The notes: generated by a model from the letters alone, not told the origin. A stretch of 64,000 nt of DNA from Hoeflea marina (GCF_003182275.1 NZ_QGTR01000008.1:38482-102481); one strand, 5' to 3'; positions 34,737-43,590 are shown, numbered from the stretch's first letter. Numbers and translations: made by a program.

Positions 34737-34804
34737 CTCAATTGTACATATTGATCGGCGCTTTTTGGTTGACTTGCCGAAAAAAATGAACAAACTTAAA
34801 TTTA

Positions 34805-34820
34805 TGAACTCAAATGTTCT
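34805..34820. promoter_or_regulatory. Second TGAAC-type palindrome, sugar-importer side
   Basis: TGAACTCAAATGTTCT has arms TGAAC and GTTCT separated by 6 bases, with one mismatch in the palindrome. It lies just upstream of the plus-strand promoter candidate at 34825-34852 and downstream of an alternative -35 (TTGACT, 34769-34774). Confidence 0.4.
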
Positions 34821-34824
34821 GGCA

Positions 34825-34852
34825 TTGCCAAAAGACCGCAACTGCCTAATAC
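34825..34852 (+). promoter_or_regulatory. Candidate promoter of the sugar importer operon
   Basis: TTGCCA at 34825-34830, 16-base spacer, then TAATAC at 34847-34852. The ATG of the binding-protein gene is 58 bases downstream. A second possibility uses TTGACT at 34769. Confidence 0.45.
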
Positions 34853-34910
34853 GTAATCCCGGGGAGATTGCGATCCGGGCACTCAAGCGAAAACTAGGGA
34901 GGAGAACCTA

Positions 34911-36464
34911 ATGGAATTCAGAGGCAAGCTCTCACGACGCACTTTTCTGCGAAACAGCACAGCGACTGGAATTGCGATCGCCGGCACCACGTGGGGCACT
35001 CCACTGCTCGCGGCGTCCAATCTTCCAGATCCGCAAAGCGTGCTCGACGATATTTCCATCTCGAAATACGTGCGCAAGGACTATCAGAAACTCTACGGAA
35101 TGTCTGACGACAAGCCGATCTGGGACAACAGCAAGGACTGGATCCGGACCGTAGACTGGGAAGCCGTCCGCAGCGAGCTTTCGGGCACCACCGTTCGCTT
35201 CGCAGTTGGCGCCGCCGACGCGGAATCCGCGGCTGAGGGCCTTGTGCCGTTCGAGAAACTTTCCGGCATCAAGGTCGAGCTGGTTCCGATCCCGGATGAC
35301 AGCTTCTACGACAAGGCGCTGGCCGAATTCATCTCCGGCAACGCGTCCTTCGACGCGCTGCAGTTCTTCTCTCCCTGGCTCGGAGATTTTGCCGCGCCCG
35401 GCTTCCTCCACGAACTGGATGGTTTCGCCGACAAGTGGAAGTTGCCGCTCGACGATTTCTATGACACCTACCGGATGAATTACGGCTTCTTCAACGGCAA
35501 GATGTACGGCATCCCGTTCGACTGCGACGTTCAGATGGTTCATGTCCGCAAGGGCTACATGGAGAAGCTCCTGGGCGGCGAAGTCGACCGCGTGAATTCG
35601 ATCCCCACCTACGACGAACTCATCCGTGTTTCGCGCGAGCTCAACAAGGTTGAGCCGGGCGTCTCCGGCATCGGTCTGATGGCGGCACCTGGCTTCTGGT
35701 CGACCTACACCTGGGAGCATGTATCGGCCCAGGCCGGCATGATGCTGTTCAACGAAAACTGGGAGCCGATCTTCAACGGCGATGCCGGCATGAAGGGCCT
35801 CGAGATCATTCTCGAACTCTCCAAGAACGCCAATGAAGGCTTTGCGGGCGCAGGATGGCCGGAGAACCGTGCCGCCTGGCTGGGTGGTCAGGTCGCCACC
35901 AACATCAGTTGGCAGGATTCGGGCACACAGGCCATGCGTCCGGACCAGTCGCAGATCGTCGACGACTTCGTCACCATCTACGAGCCCCGCATCGCCGGTG
36001 GCCGCTTCGCGCCGCCGAACATCGCAGGATCCACCTCCTGTGTCGCTGCATCAGCCCAGAACGCGGAAGGAGCATTTCTCATGCTCGCCTTCCTCACCAC
36101 GGGCTCGATCATGGCCATGAACGAAGCCAATGCCAACGGCGTCGCGCCGGGATACAAGTCGGTGCTGCAGAACCCGAACCTGCAAGCCGTTTCCCAGCCA
36201 GCCAAAGTCTGGGCCGATTCGCTTGAGCACGCATGGTGTTCGCCGCGTTTGCCGGGAGCTTTTCCGATCGAGCAGGCCATCGGCAACGAAATCAACCGGG
36301 CCGTCGTCGGCCAGATCACGGCCAAGGAAGCCCTCGACAACGCCGCAACGGCCGTCAAGGCGATCATGGCGAGCAACGGCTTCTATCAGGGCAAGGATCC
36401 GGTCGACTACGCCGAAGCCGCACCCGGGCTCTATGTCGGCGAGGGCAAAGCCCTTCCGTTCTGA
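34911..36464 (+). CDS. Sugar ABC transporter extracellular substrate-binding protein
   Basis: A 517-residue family-1 extracellular solute-binding protein. The N-terminus carries a Tat signal: SRRTFLR at residues 8-14, a mild hydrophobic stretch and a cleavage region near LLAAS. The mature part has the maltose-binding-protein fold, with PFDCDVQMVHVRKGYMEKLL and a typical GQVATNISWQDSG segment. At 517 residues it is longer than the usual 420. It begins behind GGGAGGAG and heads an operon of two permeases, an ATPase and a PfkB kinase. Tat export implies that it folds in the cytoplasm. Confidence 0.9.
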   Translation: MEFRGKLSRRTFLRNSTATGIAIAGTTWGTPLLAASNLPDPQSVLDDISISKYVRKDYQKLYGMSDDKPIWDNSKDWIRTVDWEAVRSELSGTTVRFAVGAADAESAAEGLVPFEKLSGIKVELVPIPDDSFYDKALAEFISGNASFDALQFFSPWLGDFAAPGFLHELDGFADKWKLPLDDFYDTYRMNYGFFNGKMYGIPFDCDVQMVHVRKGYMEKLLGGEVDRVNSIPTYDELIRVSRELNKVEPGVSGIGLMAAPGFWSTYTWEHVSAQAGMMLFNENWEPIFNGDAGMKGLEIILELSKNANEGFAGAGWPENRAAWLGGQVATNISWQDSGTQAMRPDQSQIVDDFVTIYEPRIAGGRFAPPNIAGSTSCVAASAQNAEGAFLMLAFLTTGSIMAMNEANANGVAPGYKSVLQNPNLQAVSQPAKVWADSLEHAWCSPRLPGAFPIEQAIGNEINRAVVGQITAKEALDNAATAVKAIMASNGFYQGKDPVDYAEAAPGLYVGEGKALPF

Positions 36465-36496
36465 CCGGACCAACAACAGACAGACAGGATCTCACT

Positions 36497-37441
36497 GTGA
36501 GCAAATCCTCCCTGTCGGACACCGGGGCGACCATGGTCGCCCCGGGAGCGCCGACGCATCAGAGAGCAAGGCGGCGAAGCAAGCGCCTCAAGGCGTGGTT
36601 CCCCTATCTGCTGGTGGCGCCCGCGGTCCTTTACCTCATGCTGATCACGCTCTATCCCGGCGTATATGCTGTCATACAGAGCTTCCATCAGGTGAAGTTC
36701 GGACCATGGCAGCCTGTCGGTCTGGCCAACTACGCACGCCTGTTCCAGGATCACCAATTCTGGGGAGCAATCTGGAACACCCTGGTGATCGGCTCGTTTT
36801 CACTGGTCCTCCAATGCGTTCTGGCTCTTGCGGTTGCGTTCTATGCCTATCGCGACCCCTGGGTCAAAGGATGGCGGATCATCTTCCTGGTTCCGATGCT
36901 GTTCATGCCATCGGCAGTGGCATTCATCTACAAATTGTCGTTTCTCGACGCCCGCGTCTTTGCCGATCTTCTGATGAGGGTCGGCCTGATTGACGGCAAC
37001 ATTGCCTATCAGTCGTCAATCTGGATGAGCCGCGGGATCCTGATTCTGGCCGATGTCTGGCAATGGACGCCGTTCCTCTTCATCATCTTCGTCGCCGCCC
37101 TGCAGGGTCAGGACGAAGAGGTCGAGGAAGCTGCACGGCTCGACGGCGCATCCTGGTATGCCATTTTCTGGAACATATCACTGCCGATGATGAAGCCGGT
37201 GATTGCGGTTGCTCTCATCCTGCGCGCCATCGACATCACCACCATGTTCACCAATGTCTTCATCATCACCAAGGGCGGACCAGCCTTCGGCACGGAAACC
37301 ATCAGCTATTTCATCTACCGAACCGGCTTCAAGTTCTTTGATTTCGGCTATGCCTCTTCCGCCTCGGTGGTCATGCTGGTGATCACCGTCATTGTTGCGC
37401 AGCTTGTCGTGAAGCGCGCCTTTATCTCGGCGAGGAGCTGA
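36497..37441 (+). CDS. Sugar ABC transporter permease (MalF/UgpA type)
   Basis: A 314-residue inner-membrane permease with six predicted helices after a basic N-terminal tail (QRARRRSKRLKAW). The ATPase-contact EAA loop reads EEVEEAARLDGASWYAIFWN near residue 210. I use the GTG at 36497 as start, 32 bases after the binding-protein stop; an ATG 12 codons later is an alternative. Confidence 0.9.
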   Translation: MSKSSLSDTGATMVAPGAPTHQRARRRSKRLKAWFPYLLVAPAVLYLMLITLYPGVYAVIQSFHQVKFGPWQPVGLANYARLFQDHQFWGAIWNTLVIGSFSLVLQCVLALAVAFYAYRDPWVKGWRIIFLVPMLFMPSAVAFIYKLSFLDARVFADLLMRVGLIDGNIAYQSSIWMSRGILILADVWQWTPFLFIIFVAALQGQDEEVEEAARLDGASWYAIFWNISLPMMKPVIAVALILRAIDITTMFTNVFIITKGGPAFGTETISYFIYRTGFKFFDFGYASSASVVMLVITVIVAQLVVKRAFISARS

Positions 37442-37444
37442 CCC

Positions 37445-38290
37445 ATGGCCTCCCAACGCAAGAATTCCCGAGGCGAAAGCCTGCTGCTGCGTTATGCGAT
37501 CCTCGGAGCCTGGGCCTTGTTCTGCCTGGCTCCGGTGCTGTGGTTCCTGTCCATCGGGCTTCGTCCTCGAACGGAAATCATCACACCGCAACCCATCTAC
37601 TGGCCGAGTTTCTCGCTTGATGCCTGGCATATGATCTGGGAAGACTGGCCGATGGCGAAGTACCTGCGCAACTCGGTCGCGGCTATCTTCGGCTCGGTGA
37701 TCATCGATCTCGTCCTCGCAATTCCAGCGGCCTATTCGCTGGCTCGCTACACCTACCGGGGCAGAGACGATATCGGCTTCTACATTCTGTCGACGCGCAT
37801 GATGGCCCCGGCAATCGTCGCAATCCCGATCTTCTTCCTGTTCAGGAATGTCGGCTTGCTGGACACGGTCTGGGCATTGATGCTGGTCTATGCCGCAATC
37901 AACCTGTCCTTTGTGACGTGGATCATCCGTTCCTACATGCTCGACATTCCCAAGGAGCTTGAGGACGCCGCACGGACCGACGGCGCCGGCGATCTGCGGA
38001 TTTTATGGGAAATCATCATTCCGGCGATCCTGCCGGGAATCATTACAGCTTCGGTGATCGCCATGATTTTCGCGATCAACGAGTTTCTCTTCACGCTTCT
38101 GATCGCGTCGACGCCCAAGGCCTACACCATGTCGGTAGCGCTGGCGAATTTCACCGGCGGATCGGATGGCTTGATTTACAACGCAATCGCACTTGTTGCC
38201 TTCCTCGCCTTTGTGCCGGTTTTCCTGGTGGTTGTCGCCATACAGAAACACCTGTCGCGCGGTCTGACCATGGGCGCAGTGAAAGGATAG
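37445..38290 (+). CDS. Sugar ABC transporter permease (MalG/UgpE type)
   Basis: A 281-residue inner-membrane permease with six predicted helices. The EAA loop appears as KELEDAARTDGAGDLRILWE near 180, and the last helix ends in RGLTMGAVKG, the usual MalG-type tail. It starts 3 bases after the first permease and ends 3 bases before the ATPase gene. Confidence 0.92.
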   Translation: MASQRKNSRGESLLLRYAILGAWALFCLAPVLWFLSIGLRPRTEIITPQPIYWPSFSLDAWHMIWEDWPMAKYLRNSVAAIFGSVIIDLVLAIPAAYSLARYTYRGRDDIGFYILSTRMMAPAIVAIPIFFLFRNVGLLDTVWALMLVYAAINLSFVTWIIRSYMLDIPKELEDAARTDGAGDLRILWEIIIPAILPGIITASVIAMIFAINEFLFTLLIASTPKAYTMSVALANFTGGSDGLIYNAIALVAFLAFVPVFLVVVAIQKHLSRGLTMGAVKG

Positions 38291-38293
38291 AAA

Positions 38294-39343
38294 ATGGCGA
38301 GAATTGAACTTACGGGCATTCAGAAAAGGTGGGGCGCGATCTGGGGCGTGAGGGATGTCAACATAGACATCGCGGATGAGGAATTCATCGTCTTCCTCGG
38401 ACCTTCTGGCTGCGGCAAGACGACGACGATGCGGATGATCGCGGGTCTGGAGGATCCGAGCGAAGGCGAAATCCGCATGGACGGCGAACTCATGAACGGA
38501 ATCGATGCCCGGGACCGGGATGTGGCGATGGTCTTTCAGGGATATGCGCTCTATCCCAACATGTCGATCTACGAGAATATACGGTTTCCCCTGCGGATGC
38601 GGGGAGTCGACAAGGCCGAGCATGACACATTGGTCAGGCGTGCTGCGGATCTGGTCGAACTGAGCGACTATCTCGACCGCAAGCCGGGCGCCCTGTCGGG
38701 TGGTCAGCGCCAGCGCGCCGCTCTCGCGCGTGCCATCGTCCGCCAGCCGCAGGTCTTCCTGATGGATGAGCCCTTGTCCAATCTCGACGCAAAGCTCCGT
38801 CAGGCCATGCGGGTCCAGATCAAGCACATTCAGCGGCAGTTGCGGATCACCACGGTTTACGTCACGCACGACCAGATCGAAGCCATGACCCTGGCGGACA
38901 GGATCGTCATCATGCAGGCAGGCCTGATCCAGCAGATCGGCACGCCCGACGAGATCTACAATGATCCGGCCAACACCTTTGTGGCAGGCTTTATCGGCTC
39001 TCCGCCGATGAACCTGGTCGAGGGTGATCTGCAGGACGGCAGGTTCACGGCGCCCGGGATCGACATCGCCGGACTGACATTGCCGCGAAACGGCAAGGTT
39101 ACGCTCGGAATCCGCCCGGAGGACTGCACCGTGGGCGGCCACAGCACGCAGCTCAAGGGCGACGTCTACGGTGTTGAGCCAACCGGTGACATCACCTATC
39201 TGACAATCAAGGCGGGCGAGAAACTGATCGAGGTAAAGGCGGATCGAAGCTACCGCTCGGAACTGGGCGTGCCGGAAACGGTGGCATTTGACCCGGCGCG
39301 CATTTACCTCTTCGATTCCGAAACCGGTCAACGCCTTCGCTGA
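38294..39343 (+). CDS. Sugar ABC transporter ATPase (UgpC/MsmK type)
   Basis: A 349-residue ATPase of the CUT1 class. Walker A GPSGCGKTTTMRM is near residue 36, the signature LSGGQRQRAALARAI near 134, Walker B VFLMDEPLSNLDAK near 153 and the switch histidine in VTHDQIEAMTLADR near 190. The C-terminal TOBE domain follows, with LGIRPEDC. It energises the two permeases encoded just upstream. Confidence 0.95.
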   Translation: MARIELTGIQKRWGAIWGVRDVNIDIADEEFIVFLGPSGCGKTTTMRMIAGLEDPSEGEIRMDGELMNGIDARDRDVAMVFQGYALYPNMSIYENIRFPLRMRGVDKAEHDTLVRRAADLVELSDYLDRKPGALSGGQRQRAALARAIVRQPQVFLMDEPLSNLDAKLRQAMRVQIKHIQRQLRITTVYVTHDQIEAMTLADRIVIMQAGLIQQIGTPDEIYNDPANTFVAGFIGSPPMNLVEGDLQDGRFTAPGIDIAGLTLPRNGKVTLGIRPEDCTVGGHSTQLKGDVYGVEPTGDITYLTIKAGEKLIEVKADRSYRSELGVPETVAFDPARIYLFDSETGQRLR

Positions 39344-39373
39344 CCGGCGCCGCGCTTGCCTTGCGAGGACCAG

Positions 39374-40348
39374 ATGACGTTCGATTACACTGCCGTGGGG
39401 TTCTACACCTTTGACGCGCTCTGTCGGCCGGTGAATGACCTGCCCCCCGGCGGCGGTACACTGTTCGTCGACGACTTCGCCCTGGCCGTCTCCGGCGCGG
39501 CCGGGTCCGCCTCCATTGTGGCGGCGAAGCATGGTCTGAGTGTGCAGGCGGTCGGTGGCGTTGGCCATGACCTCATGGGTGACTGGGTTCTGCGACGGCT
39601 AGACGATTTTGGCGTGGACCGCGTCCTGGTCCAGCGCTGCGAAGGATTCGCGACCTCGTCGAGCATAGTCACGACTCGGCCGGACGGCGCGCGGCCGGCG
39701 CTGCACAAGCGTGGAGCGACCGCCGGCTTCTATGTCGACGATGCCCAGATGGACCGCGTTCTCGACACGAAGATCCTGCACATCGGCGGAGTCGGGCTGA
39801 TGGACGCGATGGATCAGGGCAGGAATGCCGAGATCCTCAGGGAAGCCAGGAGACGCGGCTCCACCACGACGCTGGATGTGTTCGCCTCGACCGCTGCCGA
39901 TCTGGCCTTGATCAAGCCGCTTCTGCCCCATACCGACTTCTTCATGCCTTCGGAGGAGGAGGCCGCTGCGCTGTCGGGCCTGTCTGATTTCGAGGACATT
40001 GCGAGCTTTCTGCTCGATCATGGCGTCGGCGCTGTGATCCTGACGCTCGGCGCCGACGGCGCAATGTATCGGGACGCCAGGGGAAACAGAATCGACATAC
40101 CATCCTATGACATCGACCCGGTCTGCACCTGCGGCTGCGGCGACTGTTTCAATGCTGGTTTTGCGACGGGGCTTCACCTGGGCAAATCCATCGAGGACTG
40201 TATCCGGCTCGGCCAGGCCAGCTCTGCCCAGAATGCGTTGGGGCTGGGATCGCAGGCCGTGCTCAGGGATCTCGAAACCACACTTTCATTCATGGAAAAG
40301 ACGCGAGTTCGCGCCTATGATGGGTTCTCACGAAAGAAGGGCCCTTGA
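39374..40348 (+). CDS. PfkB-family sugar kinase
   Basis: A 324-residue ribokinase-like kinase that should phosphorylate the imported sugar. The first PfkB signature region is GGVGHDLMGDWVLRRL; the second, normally DTTGAGDAF, reads CTCGCGDCFNAGF near residue 253. The catalytic aspartate is kept, but Ala and two neighbours are replaced by Cys, an unusual form. The start is the ATG at 39374 behind GAGG, 31 bases after the ATPase stop. Operon position and the SorC regulator, which reads sugar phosphates, both fit a kinase step after uptake. Confidence 0.9.
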   Translation: MTFDYTAVGFYTFDALCRPVNDLPPGGGTLFVDDFALAVSGAAGSASIVAAKHGLSVQAVGGVGHDLMGDWVLRRLDDFGVDRVLVQRCEGFATSSSIVTTRPDGARPALHKRGATAGFYVDDAQMDRVLDTKILHIGGVGLMDAMDQGRNAEILREARRRGSTTTLDVFASTAADLALIKPLLPHTDFFMPSEEEAAALSGLSDFEDIASFLLDHGVGAVILTLGADGAMYRDARGNRIDIPSYDIDPVCTCGCGDCFNAGFATGLHLGKSIEDCIRLGQASSAQNALGLGSQAVLRDLETTLSFMEKTRVRAYDGFSRKKGP

Positions 40349-40350
40349 AG

Positions 40351-41022
40351 ATGTCTGTTCCGCATCCCGACCCACGAGAACTGGAGTTGCCTTTGCGCGA
40401 CCTCGTCAGGGGCTTGCGCCAGAAGACCTCCCTCCCGCGTGCCATTCTCGCTCCCGCTCTGGCGTTTCTGCCCGGTCCTTTGCGCGATGCATTGAAGGAC
40501 ATGGGTCAGGCAGGCCGATCGAGCTGGCCCGCGTCGTTGAAAGGGCGAGCGCCCGAAAGGACGGTCATACTCAGGTCCGCGGCGGCGCTGCGTGGCGCGG
40601 ATGCATCCGCGCTGGACATCGCCGCGGCTGCGCATTTTTGTACACGGGTTTTGCTTGACGCCGTCCAGAAGAGCGATCTCCTGGTCAGCGAGACGATGCT
40701 CGCGATGTGCTGGCACGATGCGGAGCCTCAACCGTTTCGAGCCGCAGCTCTTTTGCATGCTCTCTTTGATCGGGCGCCGTTTGGCGTGGCTCCGGGGCTT
40801 GTGCAGAGCGGCGATGATCTGTCGAGTGACGAACGCCTCCGGATCTGCGTGGCTGTGATGGTCTGGCTTCTCGCCGATCACCAGGAGGACGGGATTTCGG
40901 AAGCCGAACTGGTGAAGATCGCCGGCTGGCTCGCTGCCGATTGTCTCGCGGCCTGTCAGTCCCATTGGCGGGATCAGCAAAAGCTCGAATCCGTTCTGCT
41001 GGCGACAGCGGAGAGGATCTGA
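40351..41022 (+). CDS. Unknown protein, tightly linked to the PfkB kinase
   Basis: A 223-residue protein I do not recognise. It looks cytoplasmic and mostly alpha-helical, with no signal peptide, transmembrane helix or obvious catalytic motif. The start is the ATG at 40351, two bases after the kinase stop, and the next gene starts one base after its own stop, so it belongs to the transport/kinase operon. Possible roles as an accessory or regulatory protein are not supported by any motif. Confidence 0.8.
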   Translation: MSVPHPDPRELELPLRDLVRGLRQKTSLPRAILAPALAFLPGPLRDALKDMGQAGRSSWPASLKGRAPERTVILRSAAALRGADASALDIAAAAHFCTRVLLDAVQKSDLLVSETMLAMCWHDAEPQPFRAAALLHALFDRAPFGVAPGLVQSGDDLSSDERLRICVAVMVWLLADHQEDGISEAELVKIAGWLAADCLAACQSHWRDQQKLESVLLATAERI

Positions 41023-41023
41023 G

Positions 41024-41620
41024 ATGAAGGACGCACTGCATGTCCTGGAAAAGCGCGATCTTCCTGTGCGCAAGACAATTCGCCGGGCACGCTGGTTCGT
41101 TGCCGCCTTTCGGGATTTTCTTGGCACGGTCGAAGATGAAACGAAGCGGAGTTTCATCCTCAACGAGGCACACTTGATGTCGGCTTTCACCGCCTGGTTC
41201 CGCGCATTTGAAGCGCAGAAATACAAGGCCAAGGAGCACAGGCTGGAATATGTGACCTTTGCCGCCGGACTGATGCTGCGCGAGCTGGTGCGGTACGCTC
41301 CGGTGTCGGTCGCTCCGGTTGCCAGTCCCTCCGATCAGACTGTGCCGGCAAAATTCTGGCCAGAGGGCTATTTGTACGTCACCTTCTGCCTCGCGGTCCG
41401 GGAGGCCGTCATTGAGCAGGACTTTTCACTGGTCAAGGACACAACCCCTGAGCTCGCCGACCTGCGGACCTGGTGGTCCTTTCGAGAGAACACTCAAGAG
41501 GACATCGACATGGCCGTGGGTTTCTTCGAGCGCTTCGCGGGCGAGACGCCCAACTGGTCCATGCCGGGGCTCTTTCTGCCAAAGGACGACGAGACGCGGT
41601 TGCCGAACTCACGTCAGTAA
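41024..41620 (+). CDS. Unknown protein, last gene of the sugar operon
   Basis: A 198-residue soluble, helix-rich protein of unknown family. Aromatic-rich patches (AHLMSAFTAWFRAFEAQKYK and TWWSF) are notable. It has no signal peptide or membrane segment. It begins at the ATG at 41024, one base after the previous stop, behind GAGAGGATC. It is followed by a 222-base gap and then the convergent ubiquitin-autotransporter gene. Confidence 0.8.
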   Translation: MKDALHVLEKRDLPVRKTIRRARWFVAAFRDFLGTVEDETKRSFILNEAHLMSAFTAWFRAFEAQKYKAKEHRLEYVTFAAGLMLRELVRYAPVSVAPVASPSDQTVPAKFWPEGYLYVTFCLAVREAVIEQDFSLVKDTTPELADLRTWWSFRENTQEDIDMAVGFFERFAGETPNWSMPGLFLPKDDETRLPNSRQ

Positions 41621-41842
41621 CAGGTTGAACATGGTGATGCGTACCCGCCGCAAACAACGCGCGCTGCCGGTCTCGACCTGAATTCCACCGGTGTTTCAGA
41701 TTCGCGACGACCTGTCCGTGAGCAAATCGCTTCAGGCTCGGTGATGATCGATCTGCTGGTCTTCAGGGCGAAGAACCGCGCTAAGCTGTCGATTTCTTGC
41801 ACATTTCCGCGACACAATGAAAGTCACGTCCTCTGGAAATCT

Positions 41843-42979
41843 CTAGAAGCGGATGGCATAACTCGCCGAGATCTGACTGATTGTTGTGTCCGCAAGAGCA
41901 TCGCCACTGGAAATTTCGAGGGAAAACAATCCCTGCCCGAGCGCACCGGCAAGGCCCAAGGCTCCCCGGGCCGTGCCGAAAGACTGCTTGCCTTCCAGGG
42001 TGGACCTTTGGCCGGCCCTGCCACCCGCAATTTGCAGATAGGGTTTGAGATCGGTATTGCCTATCCCGGCGTTTGCCGAAGCGCGCATGCTCGCCTCGAC
42101 GGACCAGTACTGCCTGTCGTCGGCTTCAAAGCTGTTTGAACCTTCGCTGTGCGCGGGGAGGGTTTCGTCATACCCACTGATCCTGACGCCCGGCGCAAAC
42201 GTGACCATCTCCGTTTCCCATGAACCGGAGAAGCCAACCGAGCCCATCATTCGCTCGCTGTCGAATGACGAGCCCGCGACCTCGTAGTCGGGTCTCGCAA
42301 CGCCGAAATGGGCATCCAGAACAAAACGGTCGGCCAGTCTGGCGCCCAGGTAGACACCAACCGCAGGGGCCCTGGCGGTGCTGTCTTGCCCGCCTTCGAT
42401 GAGCTTGGTCCAGTCATAGGCCACGTAGAAACCGGCCACAGCGTTGGCGCTGATGCTGGTATCCGCGCCCAGAGTGACATTGCCGCCGTTTCCGTCATCG
42501 TCTCCGGAGAACCGGAGGGCGGAGGAACTTGCCCAGACAACCCAATCGGTCTCGGCATCCGAACTGGAAACCGACGCTGGGTCGGCGACGGGCGTCGCTC
42601 CGATTCGCGACACGACTCTCGCCCCGACCGCGCTTGTAACCGACTGCAGTTGCGCCACTGCGCTTGCGTCGGCAATGCCGCTCGAGCTTGCAGCAGGGGC
42701 CAGGAGCAAGTGCAGCGTCGACTCCTTCTGGATGTTGTAGTCGGCCAATGTGCGGCCGTCTTCCAGTTGCTCACCGGCAAAGATCAGCAGCTGTTGGTCC
42801 GGAGGAATGCCGTCCTTTTCCTGGATTTTGGATTTGACGGACTGAATGCTGTCCGACCCCTCGACATCCAGGGTTATCGTCTTGCCCGTCGGCGTCTTGA
42901 CGAAAATCTGCATGGCATGGGCCGGCACAACGGAAACCACAGCTATGGCGGCACTCGCCAGGAACGTGCGAATCATCAT
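41843..42979 (-). CDS. Ubiquitin-domain autotransporter (secreted ubiquitin fused to outer-membrane barrel)
   Basis: A 378-residue protein of four parts. Residues 1-22 are a Sec signal peptide ending PAHA. Residues 23-93 are a ubiquitin domain: 58 of its first 71 positions equal human ubiquitin, and the expected cleavage leaves Met1 of ubiquitin as the new N-terminus. Lys6, 11, 27, 29, 33 and 63 are kept; Lys48 is Glu, Leu8 is Pro, Arg42 is Leu, Val70 is Leu, Ile44 and His68 are kept. The RLRGG tail is replaced by APAAS. Residues 104-126 form a likely pore-spanning helix, and 145-378 a beta-barrel resembling the autotransporter domain ([20 protein letters not shown]), ending in Phe. Start is the ATG at 42979. 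The architecture implies display of ubiquitin on the cell surface or its release. Confidence 0.9.
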   Translation of the reverse strand: MMIRTFLASAAIAVVSVVPAHAMQIFVKTPTGKTITLDVEGSDSIQSVKSKIQEKDGIPPDQQLLIFAGEQLEDGRTLADYNIQKESTLHLLLAPAASSSGIADASAVAQLQSVTSAVGARVVSRIGATPVADPASVSSSDAETDWVVWASSSALRFSGDDDGNGGNVTLGADTSISANAVAGFYVAYDWTKLIEGGQDSTARAPAVGVYLGARLADRFVLDAHFGVARPDYEVAGSSFDSERMMGSVGFSGSWETEMVTFAPGVRISGYDETLPAHSEGSNSFEADDRQYWSVEASMRASANAGIGNTDLKPYLQIAGGRAGQRSTLEGKQSFGTARGALGLAGALGQGLFSLEISSGDALADTTISQISASYAIRF

Positions 42980-43392
42980 TTCGAGCCTATTGAGACGACA
43001 TTCCCCAATCGGCCCGCCGTGTGAGGGCAAGCTCGCCTAACGAGGCATTTAAATCAAGCGCTTTCTGGGTGCGGCAGCTGAGGCCCATTGATTTCGGCGT
43101 CGACTGCCGCCCGACCTCGGCATCCCCCGCTTGCTCGCGGACTGCATCATGCGGTGTGAGGAGGCTGAACGATAGGCAATCTTTTCTGGGCAGGCGCGAC
43201 TCAGTTGCCGACGGTTCGGAGAACCGACGCATCGACGTAATCGAGTTCATCGCATTTGCGCGGGCTATCGGTGCCGATCCAGCAAGACTGCTTGCGTCTG
43301 TGTCCGAGGCAACCGAATGATCTAGGATTTTCCCTGACAAGCCCTTTGTGGTCGTCTTATTGGATAGATCGTCCAACTAAAAGGAGACGATC
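42980..43392. other. Gap with regulator remnant and island edge
   Basis: 413 bases between the ubiquitin gene and a 65-codon gene. It holds the decayed HTH regulator (43156-43320) and one copy of an 11-base sequence, GCTCGCCTAAC (43031-43041), that recurs at 47309-47319 on the far side of the AT-richer segment. Confidence 0.5.
43156..43320 (+). pseudogene. Remnant of an XRE-family HTH regulator (C-terminal part)
   Basis: The frame encodes NRRIDVIEFIAFARAIGADP near its end. This is the conserved second half of small XRE regulators, where a QSFVSKYExGERR helix normally precedes it. The matching upstream part is scrambled (DRQSFLGRRDSVADGSE), and no intact N-terminus or start can be found. I read this as a decayed gene, not a working regulator. 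Confidence 0.6.
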
Positions 43393-43590
43393 ATGTCCGA
43401 CATCATCACCCTCAAGCAGCTTTGCACCGAACTGAAGATTGACCCGCGCGAGGCCCGCGAACGCCTGCGTGCTGCTGCCCGTGACCCAAAGAAGCACCCC
43501 GAACTGGCAAAGCTGCACAAGCCCCGCGCACCGTGGAGCTGGGTTAAGGGTTCGGCTGGGGAAAAGGAGGTCCGCTCTATTTTTAGTTGA
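43393..43590 (+). CDS. Small conserved-looking protein (65 aa)
   Basis: A short charged protein beginning MSDIITLKQLCTELKIDPRE, with an HTH-like stretch and the segment KKHPELAKLHKPRAPWSW. It has a strong ribosome-binding site, AAAGGAGACGATC, directly before the ATG. I have an impression that similar small proteins occur in many Hyphomicrobiales, but cannot assign a role. The tail (EKEVRSIFS) may have been changed at the edge of the inserted DNA. Composition is closer to the host than the next three genes. Confidence 0.75.
   Translation: MSDIITLKQLCTELKIDPREARERLRAAARDPKKHPELAKLHKPRAPWSWVKGSAGEKEVRSIFS

Noticed and set aside
42987..43376. Minus-strand 129-codon frame upstream of the ubiquitin gene
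   Set aside because: Lies antisense to the XRE-regulator remnant, with no ribosome-binding site and no recognisable features.
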